From Atrichornis clamosus (lineage: Eukaryota > Chordata > Aves > Passeriformes > Menuridae), in the NCBI GenBank assembly GCA_013400975.1, contig WBMZ01003311.1, forward strand, positions 52,948 through 116,947: a stretch of 64,000 nucleotides of DNA, in the 5' to 3' direction. Positions 49,706-62,335 of this stretch are shown here, piece by piece. Each line of letters begins with the position of its first letter. The first letter of the stretch is position 1. The translations under genes and the position numbers were made by a program. The notes under the pieces were generated by a model. The model was not told where the DNA came from and made no database searches. It worked only from the letters and a program-made list of their open reading frames with translations.

Positions 49706-52686
49706 TTATTGTGTTTGTTTAGTTTTTGCTTTTACTATTAATATTACCTATCAACATTTTCATGTCAGTCCTAAATGTTGAACAAATCTTGTCAAAATAT
49801 CAGTACTATTTCAAGATATCAGAAGGTGGTACTGCCCTACTGCTGTGTGTTTTCTGCTGGATTTGCAGAAACTTCTGATAGCTTTTGGTGGCCTGTGTTT
49901 AATTTTTGTTAGACTAGGCATTGTATTGCCTGACCATACAAGCATCATAGATCCACAACACTGGAATCTCTGAGAACTGCAGGACTACAAATTTTACTCA
50001 TGAACTAACTGGAGATGCCTTAGATCAGAGAAGCAGTATTTGACATTCTGTGTGTGTGTATTCATGCTTTTCATTTGATCCTCGTTTATCATTGCAGTTT
50101 CCAAGTAGCTCACCCTTACACACTGATTAATTCATCTTCCATAAATCCCTGAAATATGAAGAGTGTGGTCATTATTGTGTAACAGATTATTCCAGATAAG
50201 AACTACTTTGTCCCTGGTGAATTTTGTCCAAAGTCAGTGCAGAGAGTAGAGGACAGGTAATAAAAATGTATATTCAGTGTTGTTAATGCAGTGGAGGTGT
50301 AACTGCTTTCACCTCTGGAGTAGGAAAGCTCTTGGGATGTCTTTTGAATGTTAATTCTTTTACCATCTTTTACTTAGGGATCTATTTTATCTATTTATCA
50401 ACCTCTCTGCAGTTGCCACAACATGGAGCAGGAACAGGCAAATATAATTCCAATTTCCTTGGAACAGAATTTTACACAATATGTGAGGAAAAACATTTCC
50501 TGTAAGACAAACTCTTGAAATATTCCAGAAATATTCCATTTTGGTTATTTAGTATTTTTTATCATATTTGTCTTGCTCAAGTACAAGATCTTAAAGAAAA
50601 ATATTTCCAAGTGTGAATTTAGCCCAAACTTACAGATGACCTTCACTCACTGAACATAATTCCAGTTTTACTGTTATTTTATTTAAAAAAAAAAATTGTC
50701 AGGCTATGTATTTTTCAAAACATAGATGACTCTTAAGCAGTCTTTCACTACAACTAAGAACAACCTTTCAATAAGTTATGATTTATTACACTAGTACACA
50801 CAACATTTTTTCAATATGTAGACAAGGTTTCATGCAATTACATGAAAGCTTGAAGGCTTGCTTTTTAGAGTAAATGCATCTGCAGGTAGAGTTGTAAAAT
50901 AAGTGAGGTCATTTGATGTTACAGCCACAAGAAAAATTTTCCTATTTTGGTAGAACACAAGTTACACACTTTTTATATGTACCACAAGTATATTTCTGTC
51001 ATTAATATTTGATTTTTTTTGGTCTCTTTTTCAGCCAAAAAGATGAATATAATAAGCCTATACAAGCTTTCAGCTCATAAAATATACCATCAGCATCACT
51101 TTTGTATTTGTGATTGCTGTCTGCTTGGAATATTTCTTTTATACAGGCAGATCCCTTCTAAAGCATAAGCATGAGTCAACTTTTTTACAAGTTATGTCTG
51201 TAACGTGCTGCTACATTTACAGGAGTGATGAGTTCCATATAGCAAGAAGACACTATTGCTGTATTGTTTGTGTTTTGACCAAAGAGTTTTTTGATTTATA
51301 ACCTTTTCTGGAATGGTTATAACGAAACTTCTACCAAATGTTCCATACTTGGTATGATTCATAGTGCCACATTGTGTACATCCTCGCTTTTATTTAAAAA
51401 CCTCGTTTAAAAAAGCACAGGGTGCAAAGCAATAAAAAATTTATAAAACTTCCTTCTAGAATTGTTTGCATTCCTTTAGCTTGAGTACACTCGGGTTCAG
51501 AGCTAAGAGGGTGGCTTCCCTTTTGCTTCTGTCAGTAAAAAATGGATTGCATATTGATTTCCTTAACTTGTTCAAGTATTTTGTGTCACCAAGAAATCAA
51601 TCAAAGTATAAACACATGGGAAACTGCTCTTTGAGTGTTAAGGGCAGGAAATTCACTGGAAATTTTCTCACAACAAAATGTAAAGGCAAAATCAGGATCA
51701 AAATAATGGGAATTATATGAACAACATAATCACTTTTGATATCAATACAACCAGAAAATAACACATTTTGTATTTACTAATGACTCCTTGATTACTACTA
51801 ATTGCCTATACAGAATATGAAAATCGGGATAAATATTATCACCTATGACAAACTAAAGGCAAAAATTTATCTCAGGAAAACACAATGCTCTTATTTCATC
51901 AGGAAAGTCTGATTTATTTATTTTTTTCCTCACAGTTTTTGCTTATTCTCTGTATATCTCTGTGTGTGCACGACCCCTGCAGCAAATCAAAAGACATAAG
52001 ATTAAGAGGGTGGTATGGCTCAGAGAGGCTCTTGAATTATTTTAGGCATCTGTTCACAGTTCACAGACACTGGAGAAGCTATTCATGTGTGAGTTTAAAA
52101 TTATATTAATCATCATAAAAACAGATATACTTTTAGTTTTCTGTTTTCATTTCTTGTGGATGCCTTAAAATTGATGTAGACGGTCTGAAATATTCCCTGA
52201 ATTATTTTTATGTCACTTTGACATAATTTAACAGAACTATTAAATATGAATTATTAGTTGAGTGATTTGCCCACTGGATTTCATTTTTCATAAAATGCAC
52301 ACTTTTTTACAATGTTCTTACAGTTGCTTTCTCTTCAGCTTAGAGTTTGGATGTTTTTTTGCCTTCTCTGCACACCAACACTTAGTGTTAAGACCAGTAG
52401 CTTTACATGCCAGGTGAGCGTCTCTCCGAAAACAGACGCCTGCCGTGGAAAGGCAAAGCTGGGAAGATACTACGGAGGTACTGGGGCTCTATGGGAATTA
52501 TAACCATGAGCCCCAGGCACATGTGATATGTGCACTTGCAGTTATCTGATGAGATTTAAGCCAGGCAACAGCGCCAAACAACTTGCCACTTTTTCACGTG
52601 CTATGTCTTTGCAGCACACATGCCACAAAATGAAGCACTTTGTTACCTGCTTTAAACTGAGATGTTTTTCTACATGGTAATGCTTC
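49706..52686. other. Unique sequence, no gene seen
   Basis: About 3 kb of AT-rich DNA. A pyrimidine tract ending in TTTTTCAG at 51027-51034 resembles a splice acceptor, but the sequence after it is not coding in character. Positions 52410-52500 are more GC-rich. The TSD of the following LTR (CTTC, 52683-52686) closes this stretch. Confidence 0.5.
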
Positions 52687-53156
52687 TGTTGCCAGGTGAA
52701 AAATCGTGTGCACCTGGTGGGCTAATACATTGTTCATTCTTCAAAAACCACTGGCCTATGGAACCACACAATGCTTATTCTGTAGGAAGAATTGGAAAGG
52801 AACCAGCCCAGTTGTGCCAACTTTTACTGTTTTACCAGATATTCAGGTATGACTTTGGGGTCATTGACCACCAGAGACCACCAGAAAGACCCCCGAGACA
52901 AAAGAGTGCATGTGTAAAGGGGAGGGAGAATGTTAATGATTTTGGGGAAATTATTATCATATGTATGTTTGTTCTGGTAAAATCAATGAATATGTATGTA
53001 AAATACAGTACATAAACAGGAGCTTTTTTTGTACTCAGCATGCATGATTTTTGGAGGAGATGTTCCCTTGTGCATCTGGCCAAATAAAGAATGCCTACTC
53101 CTTAATGATACATTGGGGTTGAGGAGTTTTTTATTTTTTGCTGAGTTTTGGTAACA
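52687..53156 (+). mobile_element. Solo LTR of an endogenous retrovirus
   Basis: A 470-base element begins TGTTGCC and ends GGTAACA, a terminal inverted repeat with one mismatch and the canonical TG...CA ends. It is flanked by a perfect 4-base direct repeat, CTTC, at 52683-52686 and 53157-53160. A polyadenylation signal AATAAA lies at 53083-53088, about 70 bases before the 3' end, as expected for the R/U5 part of a plus-strand LTR. The final T-rich stretch and GAGTTTTGGTAACA resemble the U5 end of avian ERV LTRs. No internal retroviral sequence or second LTR is present, so it is a solo LTR left by recombination. A 4-base target duplication is usual for class I (gammaretrovirus-like) elements, whereas ERVL elements make 5 bases. 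The exact family is not named here. It carries no coding gene. Confidence 0.75.
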
Positions 53157-54891
53157 CTTCCTTTCATTGCTACTGTTAGAAAAAAGTAAGGTAAGAGAAA
53201 AGATTGAATATGGCAATTTTAAACAGCCAAATAATACACTACTGAAGTTAACGTGAAGGTTTTTTCTTCCATTACAGTTATTTATGCTGACAGACTTGTC
53301 TTGGTAGAATATCATCCTTTTATACACAAGAGTCCGATCTGTCCCAGTGATTTCAGTTAGTTTGTCTGCCAGACAGGAGCCATTTAGTGCACCGAAAGTC
53401 TGAGAGCAAATTAAGACAAATGTTCTTTACATCCTTTCTGATTATAAGGATTAACTGTATGCATCCTTTCTTTTATCTCCTACAGTCACATTGCTTTGAT
53501 GAGTGTTCTATGGATTAGCAAAACCACAGAGTGTCAGAGGAACTGTGCTAGGTTGGTAAGTTTTAGGTGAAACACATGCTGTGGTTGTTGCTGTTGCTAT
53601 CCTTCCTCTCATTTGTGTTGAGGTGAAATTAAGCACCCAAGAGGGCTTAGAATTCTCTGATTGCCTGATGCTGGAAGAGGCCACTTCTGCTTCATGCCAG
53701 GTAACACCAATACTTTTGGAGTGGTGTTTGGGGTTTTTTTTCAGTCTGTATCTGGGAAAGCTGGGGAAAGTCCAAGTTATGAAACTGCATGCAGTTTCCT
53801 TGTAGAGACTAGTCCAAAGCAGTCTGAAGATCTGTGAGCATGTACGTGATGAAACAAACCACTCTGAGATACTCTTAAACTCTTGCAAAGAGTTGCAGAA
53901 TGGGAAGTTACACTGAGAAATAATACATTTTACTTAATAGAGACCTAATTATTTACATTGCATAAATAATGGAAAGCAAATATGAAATGCAATAGAATAT
54001 ATAGTAAGTGTTCATCATAGACATGGCAGATGAGATTGTGTAAAAGAATAATCAAATATCCATGGTTATTTTGGCTAAAAATCATGCAAAGATTCTTTGA
54101 TATATTGAAGGAATAAAAGACCTTCATTTAGAGACATAGCTATTATTAAATGCTGATTATAAATAATAATATAGAAGCGAGTGGTTCAAGCGCCAGCCTT
54201 ATTCTGAAGCAGGGTAATAGCTCCATCATATATGGTGTGGTAGGTAGGGTGCCAACTGTAGCAAAGGGAATTGCGATACATTCATCTCCTAAAACTAAAC
54301 ATTTCAAATCTACATGTTTTGACAGCCTATACTTGGACCTTTAAAAGGGACTCAGTAAACATATCTTTTTTTACTCCAAACTATATTTCTTCACCCATGA
54401 ACCTATGAGGATGTTGAAACAATACAACCGGGTGATACTAAAAAACCCCACCAAAAAACCCCCACCTCCCTCCCTCCAAAACGCAGCATTCAATAATATG
54501 TGTGTGTTATAATCAATGTGACCTGATCAAAAAGAAAATAAAACATACAATCGCTGAGAATATTATCCCAAACTCCACTAAAGAGCCACCAAACCAGAAA
54601 GCATTCCCTTCTCCACTCCTATCTGTCAAAACCCAGGAGATGCAAGCTGAAGCTAGAAATATCCCGTTTCAAAGGAGCAGGCTCCTTCATATGAGGATAA
54701 ATCAGTATTTCAAAAGAGTAGCACTGGAGATATGACACTGCACCAATTTCTGATACCTAAATATGGAGACAAAACATTTCCTACAATGGTTTTATGTGTT
54801 CTATTTCTCTCTTTTTGTTTTTTAAGGATGCAGAGGTAAAATGTGTATTTCCCTTAGCATGTCTTTAACATTTGCAGCTACATAAAAAAAG
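53157..54891. other. Unique sequence, no gene seen
   Basis: No further repeat is assigned. The minus strand is open for 126 codons at 53508-53888 without a recognisable domain. A patch of C runs and CCTCCCTCC lies at 54445-54478. Confidence 0.5.
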
Positions 54892-55545
54892 AAAGGCTGG
54901 ACATGAGCTGGCAACGTGCACTTGCAGCCTAGAAAATCAGCTATATCCTGGGCTGCATCAAAAGCGGCGTGGCCAGCAGGGCAAGAAAAGTGATTCTGCT
55001 CCTATTCTCTGCTCTCGTGAGTCTCCACCTTGAGTGCTGCATCCAGCTCTGGGGTCCCCAGCCCAAGAAGGACACTGACCTGTTGGAGTAAGTCCAGAGG
55101 AGGGTCACCTAGACGATTAGAGGGATGGAGCACCTCTTCCATGAGGAAAGGCTGAGAGAGTTGGGGTTGTTCGGCCTGGAGAAGAGAAGCCTTTGGAGTT
55201 ACCTAATTGTGGCCTTCCAGTACCTGAAAGGAGTCTACAAGAAAGATGGACAAGGATTTTTACAAGGGCATATAGTGGCAAGACAAGAAGGAATGGCTTT
55301 AAACCAGAAAAGAGTAGGTTTAGATTAGATATTAGAAAGAAATTTTTTTACCCAGAGAGTAGCGAGGCACTGAGGTTTCCCAGAGAAGTTGTGTATACCC
55401 CATCCCTAGAAGTGTCCAAGGCCAGGTTGGATGGGGCTTTGAGGAACCTGGTCTGGTGGAAGCTATCCCTGCCTATGGCAGGGGAGTGGAAATTAGATGA
55501 TCTTTAAGGTGCCTTATAATTCAAACTATTCTATGATACTATGAA
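54892..55545 (+). mobile_element. CR1 LINE fragment with 3' end
   Basis: About 650 bases of CR1 in plus orientation, ending in the tandem TTCTATGATACTATGAAA (about 55529-55546). RT C-terminal pieces are easily read in different frames: LECCIQLWGPQPKKDTDLL (about 55032-55086), then MEHLFHEERLRELGLFGLEK (about 55125-55184), YLKGVYKKDGQGF, and FRLDIRKKFFYPESSEALRF (about 55319-55378). Low decay suggests a comparatively recent copy. The frames are broken and the 5' part is missing, so it is inactive. Its last bases coincide with the left edge of the duplicated 419-base block that follows. Confidence 0.94.
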
Positions 55546-55963
55546 AACAGTAGGTAGAACTGAATAACCTGCTTCAATTGAATCTCCAATGTCAGCTCAT
55601 TCCCTAGGAGAGCATGGAGGAATTTACACTTTTTTTTTTTTTAATTTATTCAACTGAACCCTCAAAATGTGGTCAGATGATAGGGTAAATTAGGAAGGTG
55701 GTATTCATGACATTAAATAATATGAGAAGACCTCTGCTTGTCCTTATATGCTTAGGGCAACAGCAACCAGCACAAGCATCTGGGATGCTGCCTTCCCTAG
55801 GTTTGGCTGACAGGGGCTTTCTCTTGAAACTGAAGACAATAGTGGGGCTTCTGTAAATGACTTTAGGATGTTTCATTATTTTCTTGCCTTGTGCATCAGT
55901 ATCTTGTTTGTTGCCTCTAAAAAATCAGTTCACGTATTCACCTAAGAAGTGTAAAACTTCTGT
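55545..55963. repeat. Copy 1 of a perfect 419-base duplication
   Basis: This block is identical base for base, as far as I can compare by eye, to 55965-56383. The offset is 420, and the block includes a run of 12 T (55630-55641 in this copy). It contains no gene. A minus-strand frame of 67 codons is duplicated along with it. The copy ends ..AAACTTCTGT directly before the single N. Perfect identity including the T run suggests one genomic locus represented twice. Confidence 0.95.
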
Positions 55964-55964
55964 N
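55964..55964. other. Single N: assembly join
   Basis: This is the only ambiguous base in the window. It sits precisely between the two copies of the 419-base block, so it most likely marks a join between two contigs or scaffolded pieces and not a true unknown base. Confidence 0.9.
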
Positions 55965-56383
55965 AAACAGTAGGTAGAACTGAATAACCTGCTTCAATTG
56001 AATCTCCAATGTCAGCTCATTCCCTAGGAGAGCATGGAGGAATTTACACTTTTTTTTTTTTTAATTTATTCAACTGAACCCTCAAAATGTGGTCAGATGA
56101 TAGGGTAAATTAGGAAGGTGGTATTCATGACATTAAATAATATGAGAAGACCTCTGCTTGTCCTTATATGCTTAGGGCAACAGCAACCAGCACAAGCATC
56201 TGGGATGCTGCCTTCCCTAGGTTTGGCTGACAGGGGCTTTCTCTTGAAACTGAAGACAATAGTGGGGCTTCTGTAAATGACTTTAGGATGTTTCATTATT
56301 TTCTTGCCTTGTGCATCAGTATCTTGTTTGTTGCCTCTAAAAAATCAGTTCACGTATTCACCTAAGAAGTGTAAAACTTCTGT
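55965..56383. repeat. Copy 2 of a perfect 419-base duplication
   Basis: It begins AAACAGTAGG immediately after the N and matches 55545-55963 throughout. After the last shared bases (CTTCTGT, 56377-56383) unique sequence continues with ATAAATCAAG. See copy 1 for the interpretation. If the overlap is collapsed, all downstream coordinates move left by 420. Confidence 0.95.
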
Positions 56384-57937
56384 ATAAATCAAGTGACAGG
56401 GCTCTGTATAGGTGTGTCTGCAGGAAATTACAGTGATCCATGACAGTGGTTACCCAAGTTTTAAACCCTCATACATCACTGTGAAGCATTAGATTTACTT
56501 GTATCCTACTTGAAAGTCATAAAGAAATGAGGAATGTGTGCATTTTGTTGTTTAGTAAGCTGTAGATCAGCAGTGATAGGATGGCCAGACAGATGAATGT
56601 AGATAATGTAGTGGCTTTCTCTTCGTTTAAGCTCTGTAAACATAGCATGAAATTGGAGCTTTCTTTCTGTGTTTTGTTTATTCACTTACATTTTTATTAG
56701 CTGGCTGCTTTCTACCCCCATTTCATTCTTCTTTATTACTCTTCTCACCATTGCAAAAGATTGCTTCATAGATAACTAGACCAAAATTGCTGTTGGTAAG
56801 AAAGGACATTTTTTCAAATACTCGTGTTAATATTCTTAGAGAGCAAAGAAAAGTGACTTCCTGAAAAAAATTGCTTCATTTTTAAAATATTTTATAGAAT
56901 AAAAACAGTATTGAATAATCTTTGATCCTAAGGGCTTAGTCTTAGCTGTAGCGTGTGTGGGGGAAGACATTTGGAAATATTTATTGTCTGAGAAACAACA
57001 AAAAACCAGGAAAAGTGGTGATCTAGTCAAGAGTACAAAACATGAATCATGGTGGTTTGGTTTCTCTTTTCCTCAATCTAGTATGAAATAAGAACAGCCA
57101 GCCAGTCTTATTGTTAGAGTCTTTGGATCAACTTCTGAGTGCAAGTATTCTAGGTAGTCCTGTAATTGTAAAATTTACTATGGCTTGAAAAATGTGTGGA
57201 AACACTCCATGAGTATTTCTGTATTTCATTTGACATAGGATAGAAAGCTATCCCAGAATGACTTCACATTAATTACTGCTATTGTCCCAGTTAAGGAAGA
57301 TGCATACAAATATGGGCTTGTCATTATAACAAAATATTTTCCATTCTCATTACTTTCAATGCTCAATGAAGCGTGTTAAATTTATGATTTTTTTTTTTCT
57401 GTTGAAGGTGGTATTTGACATATTAAATTATGCAACTGATCTTTGGGTGGTGTGATTAAGTGTTTTGTAAAAATAAGTCTGCCAATTGTATGCAAGCTAC
57501 TTTACCTTGCATGCCTCTTCAGATATATTTTAATTTAGGTACAGCTAAAGATAAAAGCTTGATGACATAAACTCTAATTGATTGATGCACGTATTTATAT
57601 TCCTGGATCACTGAGCAAGGGCACTTAATTACTAAACCCGAAAGTCTTGCCTAATTTGAGTCTGAGAGTCTAAAACATGTTGTGACAGCAAGTCCTGCCC
57701 TCTGCTGTGCCTCAGTGTGTGGCTGGAGCTGTCAGGTGTACAGACACTGTGCAAGGGGCTGGAGATCCCTCATAAAGATGTATACTTTAACCAGATGAGA
57801 AAGAAAGAAACTTTTCAGTCATTTTGGAAGACACCTAAGAAAGGAGGGAAGCTAGGACTTTTTTGTGAAATGTGCAGCATACTTGCTGTGCTTCAGTGGC
57901 TTGGGTAATAAATAATATATTGCTTTAATTATTTACT
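56384..57937. other. Unique sequence, no gene seen
   Basis: No repeat or gene is recognised. AT-rich with T runs at 57389-57400. Frames are 64 codons or shorter. Confidence 0.5.
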
Positions 57938-58035
57938 AGTATTTTTTTTTAAATACATAATTACATCCTAATGTATACTTAATATATATAATATATACAT
58001 TAAGTATATGCTTATGTATTTATTTTTAAATACTA
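57938..58035. repeat. AT-rich inverted repeat (long palindrome)
   Basis: The left half begins TAGTATTT (57938-57945) and includes AAATACATAA and ATACTTAATATATATA. The right half includes ATATATACATTAAGTAT and TTATGTATTTA and ends AAATACTA (58028-58035). The reverse complement of the right half follows the left half with a few substitutions and small gaps, so nearly the whole 98 bases can fold on itself. It could be an AT-rich hairpin of a small non-autonomous DNA transposon (MITE-like) or simply a palindromic AT tract. The flanking bases do not give a clear target duplication. Confidence 0.75.
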
Positions 58036-61000
58036 CATCTAGTCATCTTTTATGACAGCAATATTACTGCCTGTGAGGTTGATGGGAAGGATACCATCAT
58101 AGTATCGTACAAAAACTGCTTTGGTAATGTTTGATTCAGGAGCCTGTATGGCTGCAGTCCTGACACAATGACATCAGTGGTATGCATTTGGTTTTGGGGT
58201 TCCTAGATGGGTGTAGTCCATTCTGCAAAGTGATTGTTTTCATGAGGAGACCTCGTGTTTGGAAAAATGGTTACTCCTGTGAAACTCTGCAGCACTTGGG
58301 GGAAAATTGGAGCTTTGCTGTACTGAGTTCCATCAGAAGTCTGCCTGGTATTTTTCACCAGCACACTTAATTTTAAATAAAATATCTATTATAAATGTTT
58401 ATTCATCTTCTCTCCTTTTAAACACTAAAAAAAGGAATCCGGAGGAAAAATGTGCTAAATTAACATGAGGAGTCTGATTAAATTAGTAAGATGCAGAGGT
58501 AGGACTCAACCAAACAACTCTTATTTTTGTGGTATGGTATTGTACATAGTTTAGTTTGCAAGGTTCCTTCCCTGATAAACTGCAGCAGCTGCCAAAGAAT
58601 ACCTTTAATGAGGTAAGGACTGGTTTAGCCTTGACTGTGAAAGATTCTTGCTTTATGCTCCCCTGCATCAGCTGTATCCTTGAGGTACATCCTTTCATGT
58701 AAAAGAGGTTTAGAGAGTAGAATGAAAAGGAACAGACTACAAAATGAACTTACTAACAGGAATTTAAATTTCAGTCTCAAATGTTGCACTGGTAGTATGG
58801 TTGATGGAAAATTACACTTGAGCATGCTCACTGCAGAAGCCATTTTTGACTAAACAGGACTTTTGTATGAAAATAGGTGCTTTCCCCAGGAGGAGAGACT
58901 GACCTACAAAGGACAGCTAAAGAATAAAGCACACAGATTTTCCTAGAAAAGCTACAGCAATCTTTCCAAACTTTGACCAAAATATTTGGACTTTTATATT
59001 CTCTTCATCCCTGTGTAAAATCCAACATTTTGGTTATGGCTACATAACCAAAACCGAATTCATAGATTCACTGGAAAACTTCAGAATGAAGGATAAGAAT
59101 GCATATACATCATCAGAAACTAGGTAACAATGGAGTTATTTAGAAGGGACTGCTGTGCACAGTATTTTGTACATTGCTCAGAGAGGCAGTTGGAGGGCAG
59201 GTCAGGTTTGGTAGTGAAAGGCTGGAAATGCTCTGAGTGATGAAGCTATCCATCAGGAGGATAAAGTCTTGGGAGTGTTGTATCAGTCTGACTTAGTAAA
59301 TGGCTCCAGAATATGAAATTTTCTCCTGCAGGATCTTGCTTCAGTACAAACGTATAGGGAAGTTAGCTCAACCTTTCCAGATATCTCAGGGCTTGTTCAT
59401 CTCATTAGATGAGCAAGAAAATTTAGCACTTCCCTGACACTGAATGGGCTTTGACCCAGCAAATTATCCTGGACCCAAAAGCCATTTGAATATTGAAATC
59501 GGGCTATGCTTAAGCTTGTAGTCTTTTTGCCTTATCTGTTTACCCACCAGAGATTTTTCTGGGAAGTTTTTTTTACTTTTCTTGAAGTCCGCCCTGTCCT
59601 TTATGCATTCTTTTGTAGAAAAGGCAGCAAAAATTTCTGTATGTCTTCACAAATAGCAGGAATTTGTCCCTTGGGAAAAATGGTAGTGATGACTTTCAAG
59701 ATATTAAAATTATAAGCTGACATTATGTAAATATTACTCAGGAATCATGGAATGGCACTGTTGATGTTGTAAGGATAAGTAAAACTGCTTATTTTCTGTA
59801 ATGGCCCCCTTTTGCAATTTAAGTTTAATAGGCAATATTTGATCTTTACTGAATGTAAGAAAATACTTCAATTTTTTTTCCGCAAAAAAAATAATTATCA
59901 GGTGGTGTTTTTCCATTGTATCCAACTTAAAACTGAGAAGTCACAGACTAGAGAGTCCTTCTAGTTGACAGTAAGTGGTATTTATGTGCCTCTGAGAGGA
60001 GATTAATCTAGATGACTTCCTGGGGTCTCTTTTAGTGCTTCATGTTCACAGTTCCTAGATGCTGACAGCAAGGGAACATTAAATGAGTTGAACATGAAGC
60101 TGAGTGAAAAATATATATGATTTTTTTGCAATGCATAATTAAACTCTATCATGTATTGCCCCAAGATATCATTGCAGACAGATGGCAAATAGAGCCCCAA
60201 AAGCCTTAAACTTTCATATATCTCTTCACAGTATTTACAATTGCATTAGAAGTGGAATTTATAGAAGAGATATAAACATTAATTCTTCTGCTTGTTTATA
60301 AGATGGGAAGATGAAATAAAACTGGTTAGTGTCAAATTTTCTTATTTTAGAAAAACCATACATTGTTGTATATGAGAAAAATGGTCAAGGTCTGTGTGCC
60401 AAAATTCTGTGCTCTTTGAGTGATGTTTTTTGCCTGGCAAAGGCCTATGGAATTCAGCCCAGTTATGTTATGTCTTTTTTTATGTGAGTCTTTTTTCATG
60501 CAGTGCTGTGAGCTGCAAATTAGAATGCAGTAGTATGACAATGCAAGTCCAAAAAAATTCATCTGTTTTCATGGGTAGGAAATTATATCTCTTGCCCATC
60601 ATTAACCAGCAAACAGTGGCTGCTGTTCAGTATTCTATTCACCACTGAATAGCTCGACACATCTTTAAACAGCCGTTTTAGCTTTTTGGGTTTAAAAGAT
60701 CCTGTGTTGCTGACAGAGCAATTGCACAGCTGGCTGACTGGCTCTACTTTGAGCACTAATGTAGTTAGAGCACAGCTGTAGTGAACTAAATAACAAAAAA
60801 ATACTAATTTTTAAGGTTAGTCTTTTTTGTGATAGAATGAAGAACATGTTCCCATAAGTTTAGGAAGACAGGATTTGTATTGCTGTGATAGTAAAGCAGT
60901 ACTAGCATTCCTAGAAGATCTAAAAATTATTTCTGTGATGAATACTTGGAAAAATCTGTTCAGAATGCTGCTAATTGACACTACTGGAATGAGAAAATTT

Positions 61001-61502
61001 AGAGGTGATTTGTATGTACACTATTCTTAGCACATCTGAGACCTGCATATGCTGAGCACCAAATTCCACCAAAGACATTGGGGCGTTGCTTCTTGATGAG
61101 ATTCTCTGCATTAAGGAAAACACACACACTGCTGAGAGAAGGATTGTTGTCATACACAGGAAGATGTACAGACTACCTGGAAGGGCAAACAATTGATTTT
61201 CAGCCCAGGGCTTATTGGAAAGAAAAAAAGAAGTCAATTGTTTCTTAATATAATATATTGTAACAGAATAGACAATCTGTATTAGACATAAATAGCTTTA
61301 TATTTTCAGAAGTGTGTAATAATTTTAATGATTTTAATGTCTTGCCAGTGTTTAAGCTAACTTAATTGGTATAATCTTTTTAAATCCCTCAGAGCTATTC
61401 CGTCAACTTAATGAATCAGTCATGGAATGTGCAAAAATACACCTAGGTTTTAGAAGAGAAAAGCTTCCAAAGTAATTTCAGAAATGCTCCTCAGATCTTG
61501 GG

Positions 61503-61541
61503 AACTGTTCTTGAGTCTATACAAACTGTTCTTGAGTCTAT
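61503..61541. repeat. Two-copy direct repeat, period 21
   Basis: AACTGTTCTTGAGTCTAT occurs at 61503-61520 and again at 61524-61541, identical over 18 bases and separated by ACA. This is a small, probably recent tandem duplication. Confidence 0.9.
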
Positions 61542-62298
61542 CCTTTCTGTTATTATCCAGTATCATTTTTTATTTGGATTTCTTTTTTTAATTATTATTT
61601 TGTTATAGATGATCTAAAAGGAATAGAAAGGCAAGGAGGTCTGTTGCAAGTATGACGTATGCCTTATTGTGCAGATGATGATATATCACCAAAATCTGGT
61701 TAGAAAGTGCTCTGCAGGGCTCTAAGCAGGTAATAATATAAATATTTTTAAAGTGAAAGAAAAGCAGAAGTTTGTGCTGCTCTTTTAAGCTTCTGTAGGA
61801 GTACTCGAGCTGTAGTACTTCAGCTTCAGTGGTTATTAGCCCATAGAGAGCTGTCAGTCACCTTGACTCCCTTGAACTACTCACTGCAGAGCCAATTACA
61901 GTAGTTGACACTATTGTTGCCTATAATTTGGGGACCCAAAAGGCTTTGGTTTGAAATTAATTTATAGAGTTTTGCAACTTTTTTTCAGAAATATTCCCTT
62001 CTTCTGATTGGGGATTGGTTGAGAGGAAAGAGGAAAACACTGCGCATACACACACTGGGGTGCACAGGTCTCCACAAAACCACGTCCAGCAAAAGTTTCT
62101 GTACCTTTCCATCTGGGCATCATTTCTCCTAGCTGTACCAACATAAAATGAAATTATCTTTCACAAATAGAGCGACTGGTTAACATGAGAACTGTGGTGA
62201 GAGCAGAGTGAGCCACACAGCAGAGCAGAAAGGGAAGTTTCAGGAGGGTCAGGAAAAGCATTCAAAGTAAGGAGAAATCAAAGGGTACCTCCAGGGCT

Positions 62299-62335
62299 GG
62301 AAAACATTTTGGCTATTCTAGAAAACATTTTGGCT
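62299..62335. repeat. Two-copy direct repeat
   Basis: GAAAACATTTTGGCT occurs at 62300-62314 and 62321-62335, with a 6-base spacer. This is a small tandem duplication like that at 61.5 kb. Confidence 0.85.

Noticed and set aside
52662..53015. 117-codon plus-strand frame
   Set aside because: It runs across the left boundary of the solo LTR and has no retroviral or host protein similarity.
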